In this document: positions 1 through 10,376 of the stretch, in pieces
Numbering within the stretch: position 1 is the first letter of the stretch
How the letters are laid out: each line of letters starts with the position of its first letter
Source: Schizochytrium sp. TIO01
Lineage: Eukaryota; Sar; Bigyra; Thraustochytrida; Thraustochytriidae
Length of the DNA: 64,000 nucleotides
Direction of reading: 5' to 3'
Assembly: GCA_004764695.1 (NCBI GenBank)
Contig: SMSO01000035.1
Span: 2,540,001 to 2,604,000, forward strand
Program-made: the position numbers and the translations under genes
Notes under the pieces: model-generated
Databases searched by the model: none
Told to the model about the DNA's origin: nothing
Seen by the model: only the letters and a program-made list of their open reading frames with translations

Positions 1-230
1 CTATATAATTATTTTATTCATTCTTTCATTATCTGTGTACCTAACTAGTGTTTACTATGAAAGCAGTACAAATCAATCACTGCCAAAGCCAACAAAAGGG
101 AGCCATCTTATTGGCAAGCGTGAAACTCCAAGACCTCGATCAGTCCCTCAACTGCTCATTCACTGTCTTGTTCGTTCTGTGCAAGTTTGTGCTTGCAGGT
201 TGTCGAGGCTAGATACCACACTTGGACACG

Positions 231-1430
231 ATGGGCGGCAGCAACCCTGGTGAATTTGACTTTTACTTGCTTGCGCAGTCGTGGGCAGCCCACTTTTGCT
301 GCTTGAAGCCGTACGTTTCTTTCTGCACGTGGAGTTGCAATGGCAGGGAACGGGAATGGAGATGAACATAGCGGAGGTAAAGGAAAAACAAAGGTTGAGT
401 AGAGTGAGGAGGAGAAGCGAAGGAGCCCACTGCCCCCCCGTACATAATGGACTATCTTCAATAGATGGAGTGCGAGCTTGCAGACATTGAGGCCAATTTC
501 GCGGACCACGGTTTTTTTGGTTTCAATTGCGGTACTGGTGAAATTACAGAGAAGTCATAAGAAGGTGTTTCTTTTGCAGGCTTTGAGTTGTGGAATGAAT
601 GGGCATCGCTACAGACGAGTGATGTGTGGAGAGTCTTATTGAAATACAAAACCAATGTGCCTATGTCGGTGTGCTTATGGATAGAGAGTTTGAAGATTGA
701 ATTGAAGAGAGTCCACGGTTAACTAACTAGAATACATTCATAACCTTGTTATGGTGCATCTGGGCTTTAACCAATCATTGTGAATTATTGCTCCTGTTGT
801 TTACCACATGCATCGATGTGCGCATTGGCTGTCTCAACATTGGTATTGCACAGGGAGCGATGCGCCACCGTTGAAGAGGCATGGTCCAGCTCCAAACTCA
901 TGCTTCACGGCCTTTGGCCCGCGTACTTCAACAAGCGTGAGGATGGCCGCTACCCTGCAGACTGTGCTGTGGAGGCTAAGTTTGACAAGGTAGTGATCCC
1001 GCCCCTTGCCCTCAAGTTGGCACCGAACTACCATGGTGGTCTCGCTCGCCACGAGTGGAACAAGCACGGTACCTGCAGTGGTATGCCGCCCAAGCTCTAC
1101 TTCGAGGAGGCCCTCCGTACCATGCTTGCTATCCCTAAGACTAGCCAGGGCACCCCTGAGGTCATCTCAAGCCACATCGGCAGTGAAGTCGAATCTGGGG
1201 ATGTGCGCCGTGCCTACGTCCGTGAGGTTGGTATCAAGGTCTCCGATAAATGTGTGCTCGAGGAGATCACCACCTGCTGGGACAAGGGTGAGAAGAAGTA
1301 TGGCGTTGAGAAGGTCGGCCAGCAGATTGACTGCCCAGACTACATTATGCGTGGGTTCCGTAACAACTGCGACTCAGGCAAGTGCAAGGGTAAGATTCGC
1401 ATCCCCAAGATCGGCCAGTGCGAGATCTAA
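231..1430 (+). CDS. Ribonuclease T2 family protein (two exons, 5' end uncertain)
   Basis: RNase T2 enzymes are secreted or lysosomal acid endoribonucleases that cleave single-stranded RNA through a 2',3'-cyclic phosphate. The long 3' exon (854-1430) holds both catalytic signatures: HGLWP (His45) and HEWNKHGTC (His93, Glu94, His98). The conserved first strand is missing from that exon but is encoded upstream at 231-310, as FDFYLLAQSW followed by FCC. A GT at 311 and an AG at 852-853 define a 543-base intron, and the phases agree (80 bases, then one base completes a Pro codon). The join gives 218 residues with the usual spacing to HGLWP. The upstream frame is closed by a TAG at 210-212, so the ATG at 231 is the first visible start. 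It leaves no signal peptide, which is unusual for the family, so another 5' exon may lie upstream, possibly outside the window. Family call is very likely; exon 1 is inferred. Confidence 0.85.
311..853 (+). other. Inferred intron of the RNase T2 gene
   Basis: The interval begins GTACGTTT and ends TTGCACAG. Removing it joins the exon carrying the FDFYLLAQSW strand to the exon carrying HGLWP in the correct phase. A cDNA could show an additional small exon inside it; an alternative acceptor (TTTTGCAG) is seen near 580. Confidence 0.6.
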
Positions 1431-2380
1431 TCGGTCTTTGCAAGACCTTCACATCCAGCACAATGCATCTGCCGCCATGAGCTTGCCTAGATCCCGTTTT
1501 GCTTTTCTTCTTTCTGTATTTTCCTGCCAATATACCAGTACGAAGTTGCATATTCTGGGAATCTAGAAGGCCTTGAATTTGTTTCTAGAGGACGGCTTGT
1601 TCTAATCGTAGTTTTTGACAAGCCATACCTAACCCTTGAAAAGTCTTTGCCACCTTTTTTTATTTTTTTTATTTTTTTAAATTTCACTTCCTTCATTTTT
1701 TTAAAACCTCAGTTGAAATACCGAAGTTCATGACTTTGTATTTTATAAACTGCGAACAGTACACATTTTTACGAATGCGAATGTAATCTCACAATATGAG
1801 GGTCGAAAACCAGAAGAAGAGGATTTGCCTTGCTCTGAAACTTGAGACGAAGTTTGGGTGTTATAAAGCCCCAGCCATATGCGTGAGAATATAGTTCTCA
1901 GGGCATGATCAAACCTGTATTTTAAGTATGTATCGATGCGATGAATCTTAAATTGTTGCAGTTCAATAGAGATTTCTTGTTGAAGTTTTATTCGATTTCG
2001 ATTTGTCCGGATGCGAGAAAAATATTTTTAAATTAAAAGAGAATCAAAAATTTTACAAGGTTTCTTAGTTCTATATTGACGAAGTAGGGAACTACCAGGG
2101 AAAGGGACTCTTCTCCCCCTCCCCATTTTGTTTCTATACTAGGGACCTTCGTTTATCTGGAAAGGACAGAACAAATGAAACATGATGGAGGAGGCTCAGT
2201 GAAACACACTGCACAGCATCAACAAAACAAGCAACACGCATCTCAATGCATTTTCTTGCTATTGACGATGAAAAGCTCCCGCATCTGCCCGTCATATACT
2301 GTTTCCTTTGATTTGAAACAGATGTTTTGAAGCAGCAATGAAAAAAGCAGTGTCTGCACAGAAGCGGTAAAAGAAAGCAA
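1431..2380. other. Intergenic, between convergent RNase T2 and DIX-ELMO genes
   Basis: This is the shared 3' flank of two convergent genes. It contains T-rich tracts around 1655-1705 and AT-rich sequence after 1900. Short open frames here look random. No RNA gene or repeat family is recognised. Confidence 0.6.
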
Positions 2381-4242
2381 TCACAAGGGGATATTGTTGC
2401 TTCGAGCAATTTCGTAAAACGCACCAATGTTGGGAGGTCCTTGTGATAAGATTGCAAACACTTGCTCCATCGCACGGCCCATGGCAGCGCCGTCAGAATC
2501 AGAGCTTGGACGAGCAGTTTCGGCCAAGCGCATTGTCACAGAAACAAGCTCATAATAAGCGCCAGGGCCCATATCAAAAAGAGCCCAATATGGACGAGAG
2601 CTTGTTGCGTATGAGCCATTTCTCAAGCCGAATTGGTCTGCAAGGTGGGTGTTAATTTGCCCAAGAGACGCAACGATAGGCATCGAAGACGACTCCAGAA
2701 CATTGCGATTGTGCTCCAAGTAATAGGCGAGACAGTGTAGGCCTAACATCCCATTCGGGCCCAGGAAGCTCTTGTCTTGAAGGGGATTTTCTTTGGTAAA
2801 TCCAAGCAGGCGCCATTGAGGGCCAGAACGCTCGAATGACTCCTGGGGAAAACATGATTTCCAACTTGTCTGTAACAAATCAACGTGCTCGCGGTTGTCA
2901 CTATCAAAAGTCTCCCTCATCTTACGTGAAATACTATCAAGTGCACCTTTTTGTTGAGTGTTTGGTGTTGTTTCCCTGTTCCCAGCGTAGGTCATTGCAG
3001 CCTGCCCTGCCTTTTTCAAAAAACCAAAGGTATTTTTACCAAAAGAGCTATTCGAGAAAGCGCCACTTGTCAGTCCACTAAAGTAGCTTGCTGCTTTACT
3101 TGCGCCACTACCGCTCCAACTACCTGCGCCACTACCACTACTACTATTGACATCTCCCGTCATCGAGGATGCACCGCCACGAAATTCGTCGTGTTGTTGC
3201 TGCTGTCGCTTTCGCGCTACAGCAGCACGCCGAGAGCGCTCACCATCAGAAGACGAGTAAGATGATGATCCCGATGAAGATGAAGATGAAGATTCTGACC
3301 CAGAATCACCTTCGTCTTCATCACCGGAGGTCGCACTGAAGGGATCTTCTTCTCCAAAACTTAAATTCTGTTCTTGTGCGGCCGAGGAGCTGTTGCTGCT
3401 CCCGAAGAAGGCATCAAAGTCTTCGTGTCCATCTGACACAGGAGGAGGCGGTGGTGTCAAATCACGTTCTGCGATTGCCGGGGGTGTTGTGCGAACGGCG
3501 GGGGGCTCTTCTTGGCGATTGCTGAAAAAGTCGAATTCTCCCTCTTCACCAGCAGGTACACCATCGTCAAAATCACCAAATTCGTCATCGTCAAAGTCAT
3601 CCTCATGAACTGTCTCCGAGTCATCATCATAATTAATAGGCAGGGCCCGGATGTGCGGGGGTCCACCGGTGGGACTTCTTGGCGCCTCATCATCTGGTTG
3701 CAGTAAATCTTGCCACACTACTGCTCCGCTGTCTAAAACCACTCTGGCACGAAAGTGAAACTCGCCATTCTCTGATATATTTTAACACCGTGGCATGACG
3801 ACATTCATTTGCAAGTTCGTTCGGATTCCCATTGACACCATAAAATACGTTTTCCATCATCGTTTTGGTATTTGAATATCACCATCTTTTACGTTAGTCT
3901 GATCATGCTCTCAAAGTCCCTAATTTCCAATTCGACCCCCTTTGTGTTGTGCGACCATTGTAGTCATTTTCTCGTAACACATCATCTGTTGTGCATATCA
4001 TTGAGACCGCCAGGCCCGCGTTGTTCTTCGCTTTCTCCTTTGTTTATCCGTCTCGAGGACATATTCTTCACCATAGCGTTGAACTCACCAGGGAAGCTCT
4101 GCCGCAAGTTCGCAAGCGTGAGACTGCCTCCATCAAGCCTGAAAGCTGCAACTTCTCGCCAGCTATCCACATCTCGTAGTTTATGAACCGGCGAAGACCG
4201 CACAGGGTCGTGCGCAGAGCACACCTCATACAGCACAATCAT
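2381..4242 (-). CDS. ELMO-domain protein with N-terminal DIX-like domain (two exons)
   Basis: Exon 2 (3771-2381) ends in an ELMO domain at about residues 343-501, with the family landmarks W371, LLGF, a following NP and the LGLHCLAYY helix. ELMO domains act in Arf-family GAPs (ELMODs) or Rac-GEF complexes (ELMO/CED-12). Exon 2 has no ATG and is closed upstream by a TAA. Exon 1 starts at ATG 4242 and ends at 4089 before a GTGAGT donor; the acceptor is TATATCAG at 3774-3772. Phases agree (51 codons plus one base, then two bases), giving 514 residues. Joined residues 1-80 read as a DIX-like fold: IVLYEV, then SLTLANLRQSF, EFHFRARVV and GAVVWQDLLQPDDEAP, matching the YxV, TLxxF, YxFxxK and GxVWxDLxxDD pattern. 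Between the domains is a long acidic, Ser/Pro-rich linker (about 85-340). The ELMO call is firm; DIX is inferred by eye. Confidence 0.82.
3772..4088 (-). other. Inferred intron of the DIX-ELMO gene
   Basis: On the minus strand this 317-base interval starts with the consensus donor GTGAGT and ends ATATATCAG. Removing it joins a TLANLRQSFP segment to NGEFHFRARVV within one predicted domain, in frame. Without splicing, both flanking frames are truncated. Confidence 0.75.
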
Positions 4243-4855
4243 CTCCAGCAATTCACAACTTTGTTCCCAATCTGCTCCACGTCCTCTTCAGCTCGAGCGC
4301 CGAGCTTTTCGTTAACACTATGAACTGTTTATCATACTACGTGCAACTAAGAGGAAAACAGACTATCTTCGATACTGTGCACAGTTTCTTTTGTTTCACT
4401 TGTCTTCTCTATACCGTATATTAGTGTCAGGGTACTTACTATGCGTTAAAGAGGAGAACAATGAGATAAAGGAGCAATGGGCTGCGCATAGTGGAGTGCT
4501 AAAGACCCTCTTAGGCGTTTCGGGAGCTGTGCAAGGTAAGACGAAGGATTAAAACTATATAGGAGCAGCCTAGGTCCAAGAAAAGAACTTTGGGAAGTTA
4601 TCGGCGCTGGCCAATGAGCGAGCGAAGGAGGCCGAGTGGCAAGCGAGCGAGCGTTATACGCCGACTGGAAAGTCGCTCAGGGTGGTGGGTGGCGAGGGCG
4701 GAGAACCAGTGAGTAGGCAATTCCACGCGCCAAACCTGCGTCAAGACGCGTGGCTGGGGTTAACGTCACGTGGAAGACGCATAGGATACGAGTCCAAAGC
4801 GTGGTCTTGGATACTGTGAATCGTCTGTTGAAATTTGGAGAAAGCTGCACACGCC
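4243..4855. other. Divergent intergenic region between DIX-ELMO and helicase genes
   Basis: About 610 bases separate two divergent start codons, so both promoters should lie here. There is a short GAGCGAGC-type repetition near 4616-4652. No TATA box or other element is convincing. Confidence 0.5.
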
Positions 4856-6955
4856 ATGGCCACGATGAAATCGCCTGCGCCTAGGACCCCCAGGGCCAAG
4901 CTTGGAGAAGCCAAAAAGCGCAAGCGTGTGGCTAGTAGCGCTAAGACGGAGAAACGGAAGGCCAAAAAGATCACTGTTGAGAGTGAAAGCGATGATGATG
5001 ATGATCATGATGTGGAATTTACATCGTCTAAATCTATGAAGCGAGGAATTGAGGATGAAGACAAAATCTTGAAGCAGAAACGCGAGCTTGCTTCTGATGA
5101 CAGCGACGACAACTCGGAGAATGACAGCGACGAGGATAACGACGACGACGAGATTTTGGTTCAAGATCAAGATCAAAATGATGACGAAATTGACAGCGAG
5201 GAGGAGGAGGACAGCGAGGAGGTGGATGAAGAGCAGATCCAAGTGCCTGTCAAGAGCTCACGCAAGAAGCAAGAAGAACAACAAGATGAAGACAGTGAGT
5301 CTTCTTCAAGCGACGACGAGGACGATGATGACGATGGTTCTCCTGCTGGTGGGAAGGGGCCGGTTTCATTATTTTCAAAACGACCCAAGTCCAAGAAGGA
5401 CTTTGATGCAGAAGCGCAAGCGAAACGAGCAGCCAAGGCTGAGAGTGCCAGAAAAAAGAAGGCAGCTAGGGCTCAGGTTGTTGAAAAGCGAATTATTGAT
5501 GAGGATGAGGAAAAGCCTGACCATGATGACGACGCTTGGACGTTTGAGGGCCTCGGGATCAGTGAATGGCTTGCGAGCACTTGTTTTCAACTTGGTATGA
5601 TTGTCCCAACAGCTGTGCAGCGAGCTTGCATTCCTGCGACGCTCGCCGGCAAAAACATCATTGGCAGCGCTCCCACAGGAAGTGGTAAAACTGCTGCATT
5701 TGCACTGCCAATTCTCAACTCACTCGCTCAAGATATGTACGGAGTTTATGCAGTAGTCCTGACGCCAACCCGTGAGCTTGCGTTTCAGATTGGAGATCAG
5801 TTCAACGCTTTGGGTGCCCCGATTCAGCTTCGATGCTGTGTCGTTGTAGGTGGTACGAACCAGGTCGAAGAAGCCACTGCTCTTTCTCGCCGGCCTCACG
5901 TGGTGGTAGCGACACCTGGCCGTCTTGGTGCACACTTACGCAGCGCGATTCCACCTAAACTCAATCATGTGGCGTACGTGGTTCTTGATGAAGCAGATCG
6001 TCTCATGGATCCTGGATTTGCTCGGGATCTTGGAACTTTGTTTAAAGCTGTTCCGAAAGAACGTCAAACTCTATTATACTCTGCTACGATCAACGAAGCA
6101 CTCGTGCAGATTAAGCAATCTACTGAGGGTACACGAGGTCTCTTCGAGTTCGCGGTTTCCAGGCGAGAGTCTACGCCTGAGGGACTTGACCAGCGCTACG
6201 TTCTTGCGCCACAACAGGTTAAGTTAGCGTACCTTGCATATCTTTTGAGACGTCTCGGTCCTCTGCTTACAGAGGGTCCTCTTCGCCCTGGCTCAGAACT
6301 CATGAAGAAGAAGAAACTCAACCGCTCACGAGCTTCTATGGCAGGTGCTGATGGAACTGATCGCGACGCGAGTTTGCACAAGGTGACCTCTCGTTCAGAG
6401 CCCGGCTTTGAGCGTGATCGTGCTAAGCTGCTTGTGGTCTTTGTGTCTTCCTGCCAAGCCTGCCAGACTGTGGGCCAGACCTTGCTGGAGCTAGGTGTTT
6501 CGTGCTCAATCTTGCATTCAGGATTATCCCAGCCGCAGCGTTTGGCTGCACTCGGCAAGTTTAGGCAGCGCACTACATCCGTTTTGGTCGCTACCGACGT
6601 TGCTTCGCGTGGTCTTGATATTCCGCAAGTTGACCTCGTTATCAATTATGATGTACCTCGTACTCCGGAAGATTATATTCATCGTGTGGGTCGTACTGCA
6701 CGTGCTGGCCGGTCGGGTTTGTCTGTAACTCTCGTGACACAGTATGAGGTGAAGCTTGTGCTAGCAGTCGAGGAGCATACTGGTATCAAAATGAAGCTGC
6801 TGCCGGATATCGATGAGGAGAAGGACATTCTCGTGCTCCTGAGCCGTGTCACAAAGGCCAATAAGATGGCCCGTCTCCGTATTGCGGATAGTGGGATTGA
6901 TGACGAGATCAGGGCACGTCGTCAGCAGCGCCGCCGTCGTCCAGCCGAACAATAA
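4856..6955 (+). CDS. DEAD-box ATP-dependent RNA helicase, DDX49/Dbp8 type
   Basis: This is an RNA helicase most like the nucleolar DDX49/Dbp8 group, which acts in 18S rRNA processing and 40S ribosome assembly. The full set of helicase motifs is present: a Q-motif region (WTFEGLGISEWL, about residue 228), Walker A APTGSGKT (272-279), PTRELAFQ, TPGRL, VLDEADRLMD, SAT, LHSGLSQ, ATDVASRGLDIP and HRVGRTARAGRSG. The core region resembles DDX49 in LGISEWL and in RRPHVVVATPGRL. The frame opens earlier at a TTG (4835), but the ATG at 4856 sits in GCCATGG context and is preferred, giving 699 residues. An N-terminal extension of about 225 residues is very rich in Asp, Glu, Ser and Lys, far longer than usual for this subfamily, and contains basic patches that could be nuclear localisation signals. 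No intron is seen. It is divergent from the DIX-ELMO gene. Confidence 0.93.
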   Translation: MATMKSPAPRTPRAKLGEAKKRKRVASSAKTEKRKAKKITVESESDDDDDHDVEFTSSKSMKRGIEDEDKILKQKRELASDDSDDNSENDSDEDNDDDEILVQDQDQNDDEIDSEEEEDSEEVDEEQIQVPVKSSRKKQEEQQDEDSESSSSDDEDDDDDGSPAGGKGPVSLFSKRPKSKKDFDAEAQAKRAAKAESARKKKAARAQVVEKRIIDEDEEKPDHDDDAWTFEGLGISEWLASTCFQLGMIVPTAVQRACIPATLAGKNIIGSAPTGSGKTAAFALPILNSLAQDMYGVYAVVLTPTRELAFQIGDQFNALGAPIQLRCCVVVGGTNQVEEATALSRRPHVVVATPGRLGAHLRSAIPPKLNHVAYVVLDEADRLMDPGFARDLGTLFKAVPKERQTLLYSATINEALVQIKQSTEGTRGLFEFAVSRRESTPEGLDQRYVLAPQQVKLAYLAYLLRRLGPLLTEGPLRPGSELMKKKKLNRSRASMAGADGTDRDASLHKVTSRSEPGFERDRAKLLVVFVSSCQACQTVGQTLLELGVSCSILHSGLSQPQRLAALGKFRQRTTSVLVATDVASRGLDIPQVDLVINYDVPRTPEDYIHRVGRTARAGRSGLSVTLVTQYEVKLVLAVEEHTGIKMKLLPDIDEEKDILVLLSRVTKANKMARLRIADSGIDDEIRARRQQRRRRPAEQ

Positions 6956-9127
6956 AATCCTCTGCAGATGCCCAATTTTCCTTTAATATAAACTCTTTGA
7001 ATTAGCTGGTTAGCATCATGTGGTCATATGATCAATTAGTGTCATAATTTGGACTTCTTCGTACTCTTGGCCGTTGTAGCTATTTTATAACGCTCAAATT
7101 AAAAAAAGGATCAGTAGACAATGTGACGTCAAGGTCGTGGTCAAAAAGGGGGGTACATAGCGGCCTAAATTTTACAGTTCGAGTGTAGCCTGCATTTGCT
7201 GGTGAAATTCCCACCTTGGTTAGTCCCAGAACTTCCGAGGTGCTGCACCTAACCCTGACTCAGGTCCTCTTCAGCCTCGGCCCGAAGTATTTGTGTCTTG
7301 TTCACCTTTCGCACAGCAGCACTGCGTCGTAGGCGTCGACGTTTCCTTCTTTGTATAATCAATTTAGGTTATCTTCCGCTTCTATACATTTGGAGCACCT
7401 TGATAGTATCTTTCTGTTTTCGCCCTTGAAATCTTGCTGATCTGATTGCATGGCTTTTTTGATAGACCAAGCTCATACGTGAGTGCCAGTCTCGTTGGCG
7501 ATTCTTCTCTCGCTGTTAATGCTGGCTTCTAAGAAGTCATTTCCGCTGCAGCCTGAGGCCATCTCGTGTCGCGCTCATCGCACATTCCAGCACACTTGCT
7601 TGGTTCTGTGCAATTTAGCACTGTGCGTACCATCCATTTCCGAACTGTCCGCCAATCGAGTCCTGCCATTCGGATTGTGGTCGTGGATTCCACATTTTAT
7701 CCAGCCGGTCACTCGGACAACAGGTAGGTAGCCATAACTCAATTATAGAGCTTGGCGTGAAAATCTCCCCTGGCTCGATGTGGATTTCCTCGCAGGCGTT
7801 GTGATAAGCCTGGTCAGCGATCCTGATGACAATGAACCGGTGGATCGTCGACGCATCCTCCTCGGTCCTCGGGGTCATTTCAACGTAGATGGGTGCACCA
7901 AGGTAATGGTCTGGCGCAATCCAGGTTGTCTGCACTCCGCAGCCGCTGGAGATAGACGCAGACTGGCATGGTACCTACCTATAACCAACATCTCGCGATG
8001 ATTTTGGCAATCCGAATTCCACAACTATTCCTATTCTTTTCATATGGATGGATCTTTATCTTGTTACATAATTCCACTAACCGCTGGTGGAAGAGATCAA
8101 ATGTTTTCTAAAAAATGTTTTTCGCCAGAGGAAAAATATTAAAAGATAAAAACTCTCGGAGGATCATATCGTATAGTATGACTCAGATCAAAAAAACAAC
8201 TCGAAATGAAAATAACTCTTTGCGAGTCTCTTTTCCTTTGCACTCACTCTAGAGAAAAGGGGGGAGGAGGCCCACACTTGGCATCGCAATGGCCGCATAT
8301 TCCGTGGAACCCATCCCAAGACGGGCAGCGGCCCATACAGCCATGCAGGAAGGAGGCTGGCCGGCGAGCTAATTATTTAGTTAGCAGTTGGCTGGTGAGT
8401 TTCCTTGCCCTTGAGCCTGACTGAGCCCGTGTTCTAAACCAACGGCCCGCAAATTCCCGCAGAATGCTAGCTAGACTTTGAAAGAAAAGACCCCATCGTA
8501 CCCGGGAGGCTCTCTCTCCCCCCTTTCCTGCGGATCGTGTATGTACTAGGTCCTGTAGTACATTTATGATTTTGAAGTGGCGCTTCCCAAGATACACATA
8601 GGTAGGCAGATAGGTGAAGGAGAGCAAGCACTACGAGGAGCTCGGGGTGTCTTCTTGCTCGGCAGCAGCTTTCACCTCAGGAAGGCGACTAGGCACCGTT
8701 ATCCTGAGAAGGAAGTAAAAGTTTGCTTCGACCGTGGAACTTCTTCCTTTCAAGGAACAGGCCTTCAAAACCTCGAAATTCTGGGTGTGAATAGAGCGGT
8801 TGAGCAGCCGAGTTCATCTGCAGCCTCACCACAGAAGTTCGCTGAGCATCGATAGCTTCGACGACTCAAATCAAAATCAGACAAAGGCTGATGCTGATTC
8901 CTGCCTGAGCTTGCTCTGCTGCCTTGGCGAAAAGTCATCGCTCTAGGTTCTCTCGACTTCGTATCTTCGCTCTCCATTGAGCCGGTCCCTGGTCTTCAAA
9001 AAGGGAAGCAAGCCAACAGGCACTACGATCATACTTTTTTGAGGTTCCTGGCACTACGGCCAGAGATGACGAAGGCAATGACGACGGCGACGATTTCGAA
9101 GGCGGTATTCATTAGCCATCCGCCCTC
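6956..9127. other. Gene-poor spacer after the helicase gene
   Basis: This is the 3' flank of the helicase gene, followed by mixed sequence. An exon-like minus-strand open frame lies at about 7740-7975 (see findings). The rest holds AT-rich stretches (8040-8220) and GC-rich islands without recognisable genes. Confidence 0.5.
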
Positions 9128-9212
9128 CTCTTGATCTTGATCTTAATCAAGGTCATCGATCTTGATCTGATCTTTATCAAGATCATTGATCTTGATCTGA
9201 TCTTAATCAAGC
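9128..9212. repeat. Minisatellite, about 30-base unit
   Basis: About 2.5 imperfect copies of a roughly 30-base unit rich in GATCTTGATC and TTAATCAAG. GATC-centred partial palindromes recur inside each unit. Confidence 0.7.
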
Positions 9213-9644
9213 TCGCGAAGCCAAAGAACTGTTTTATGTCTCGCTCTTCATTGTCTTCGTAAGTCCAGGAAGGCAGCGTATTCGTGCTCGCGCGTCGGGC
9301 AACCACCAGAACCTCGGCCTTTGAAGTTGGTCTTGAAGACGATCGAAGAGCCCACGGTCCCCGTCTTCATCTTCCTTGCCCATGCAATCTCTAGAGTTCT
9401 TCTGCAATTTCCTGGCTGTGCCGACGCGCCGACCAGATAGGCGTCTGTCAGGACCTGATCCCCTCTGTCTTCGAAGCAGAAGCCGCCTTGCTCCACCACG
9501 GCGGCGTCGTTGGAGCTGTAGGTGCCTTTGTCGAAGGCGTCGTCGCCCTCCGGTGTTCAGTCAGCCCTGGGTCCTCGAGCCCGCGCGAAGAGTTCTGCCA
9601 GCCGCTAGCTAGCTCGCCACAGCCCGTTCGCTTTTGGCTCGTAG

Positions 9645-9682
9645 GTAGGTATGTATGTATGTATGTATGTATGTATGTATGT
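9645..9682. repeat. (GTAT)n microsatellite
   Basis: Tandem GTAT directly preceded by GTAGGTAGG. Confidence 0.9.
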
Positions 9683-9858
9683 GCACAGCGAAAGGAAGCC
9701 TGAACTGCGCGGAAGACTTGACTTCTTCATCTCCAGGATTTGAAAACTTGGGTTTTGAATTTCGTCCGACGCAGCGCGACTTTCAAATCGAAGACGGCTT
9801 TATCAGGGCCTGAAGACCTCGTCGGACATAGCGCGCGGATTTCAAATCGATCCCTGTG

Positions 9859-9874
9859 TAGAGAGAGAGAGATA

Positions 9875-9906
<32 letters not shown>

Positions 9907-9928
9907 TACAGAGATACAGAGATAGGTA
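9859..9928. repeat. (GA)n/(GATA)n compound microsatellite
   Basis: Purine-rich compound array of GA, GATA and GATACA units, ending in GATAGGTAGGTA. Confidence 0.9.
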
Positions 9929-10330
9929 GGTACCTAGCTTCCTTCCTATACTCAGCATCCCTGAGGAATGGAAAAGAGTTGCCTTACAACTTGAATGCGG
10001 CGAATGAAGCAGAGGCATCGCCAGTGGAGACAGTGGGAGTTGGTCTTGATTGGGGTCCGACTTTCGAACACGTCGGTTCTGCGGTTCCTGGGCTTTTGAA
10101 AGCCCAGGCTGGCTAGGTAGTTCCTGCTGCTGATTCAATTAATACTCGATGAGCCATAGATCAGCGTTGGCAGCGACCTCGAAAGCTATTTGCTTGTGGC
10201 GCTTATGGATTCACGCTCGTAATTCTGCGGCCACGAGCGGGGTTGTCAAGGTGGCCTGATGGCTGGAGTGCTTCGCGACGACTATTTGCTCCTTCTTCTT
10301 CTTCTTCTGCTTCTGCTTTCAATAGACTAA

Positions 10331-10376
10331 TTCAATTCAATTCAATTCAATTCAATTCAATTCAATTCAATTCAAT
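10331..10376. repeat. (TTCAA)n pentanucleotide repeat
   Basis: Nine near-perfect tandem TTCAA units. Confidence 0.95.

Noticed and set aside
5173-5436. Ser-rich minus-strand frame within the helicase gene
   Set aside because: It is the antisense of the acidic Asp/Glu tract of the helicase.
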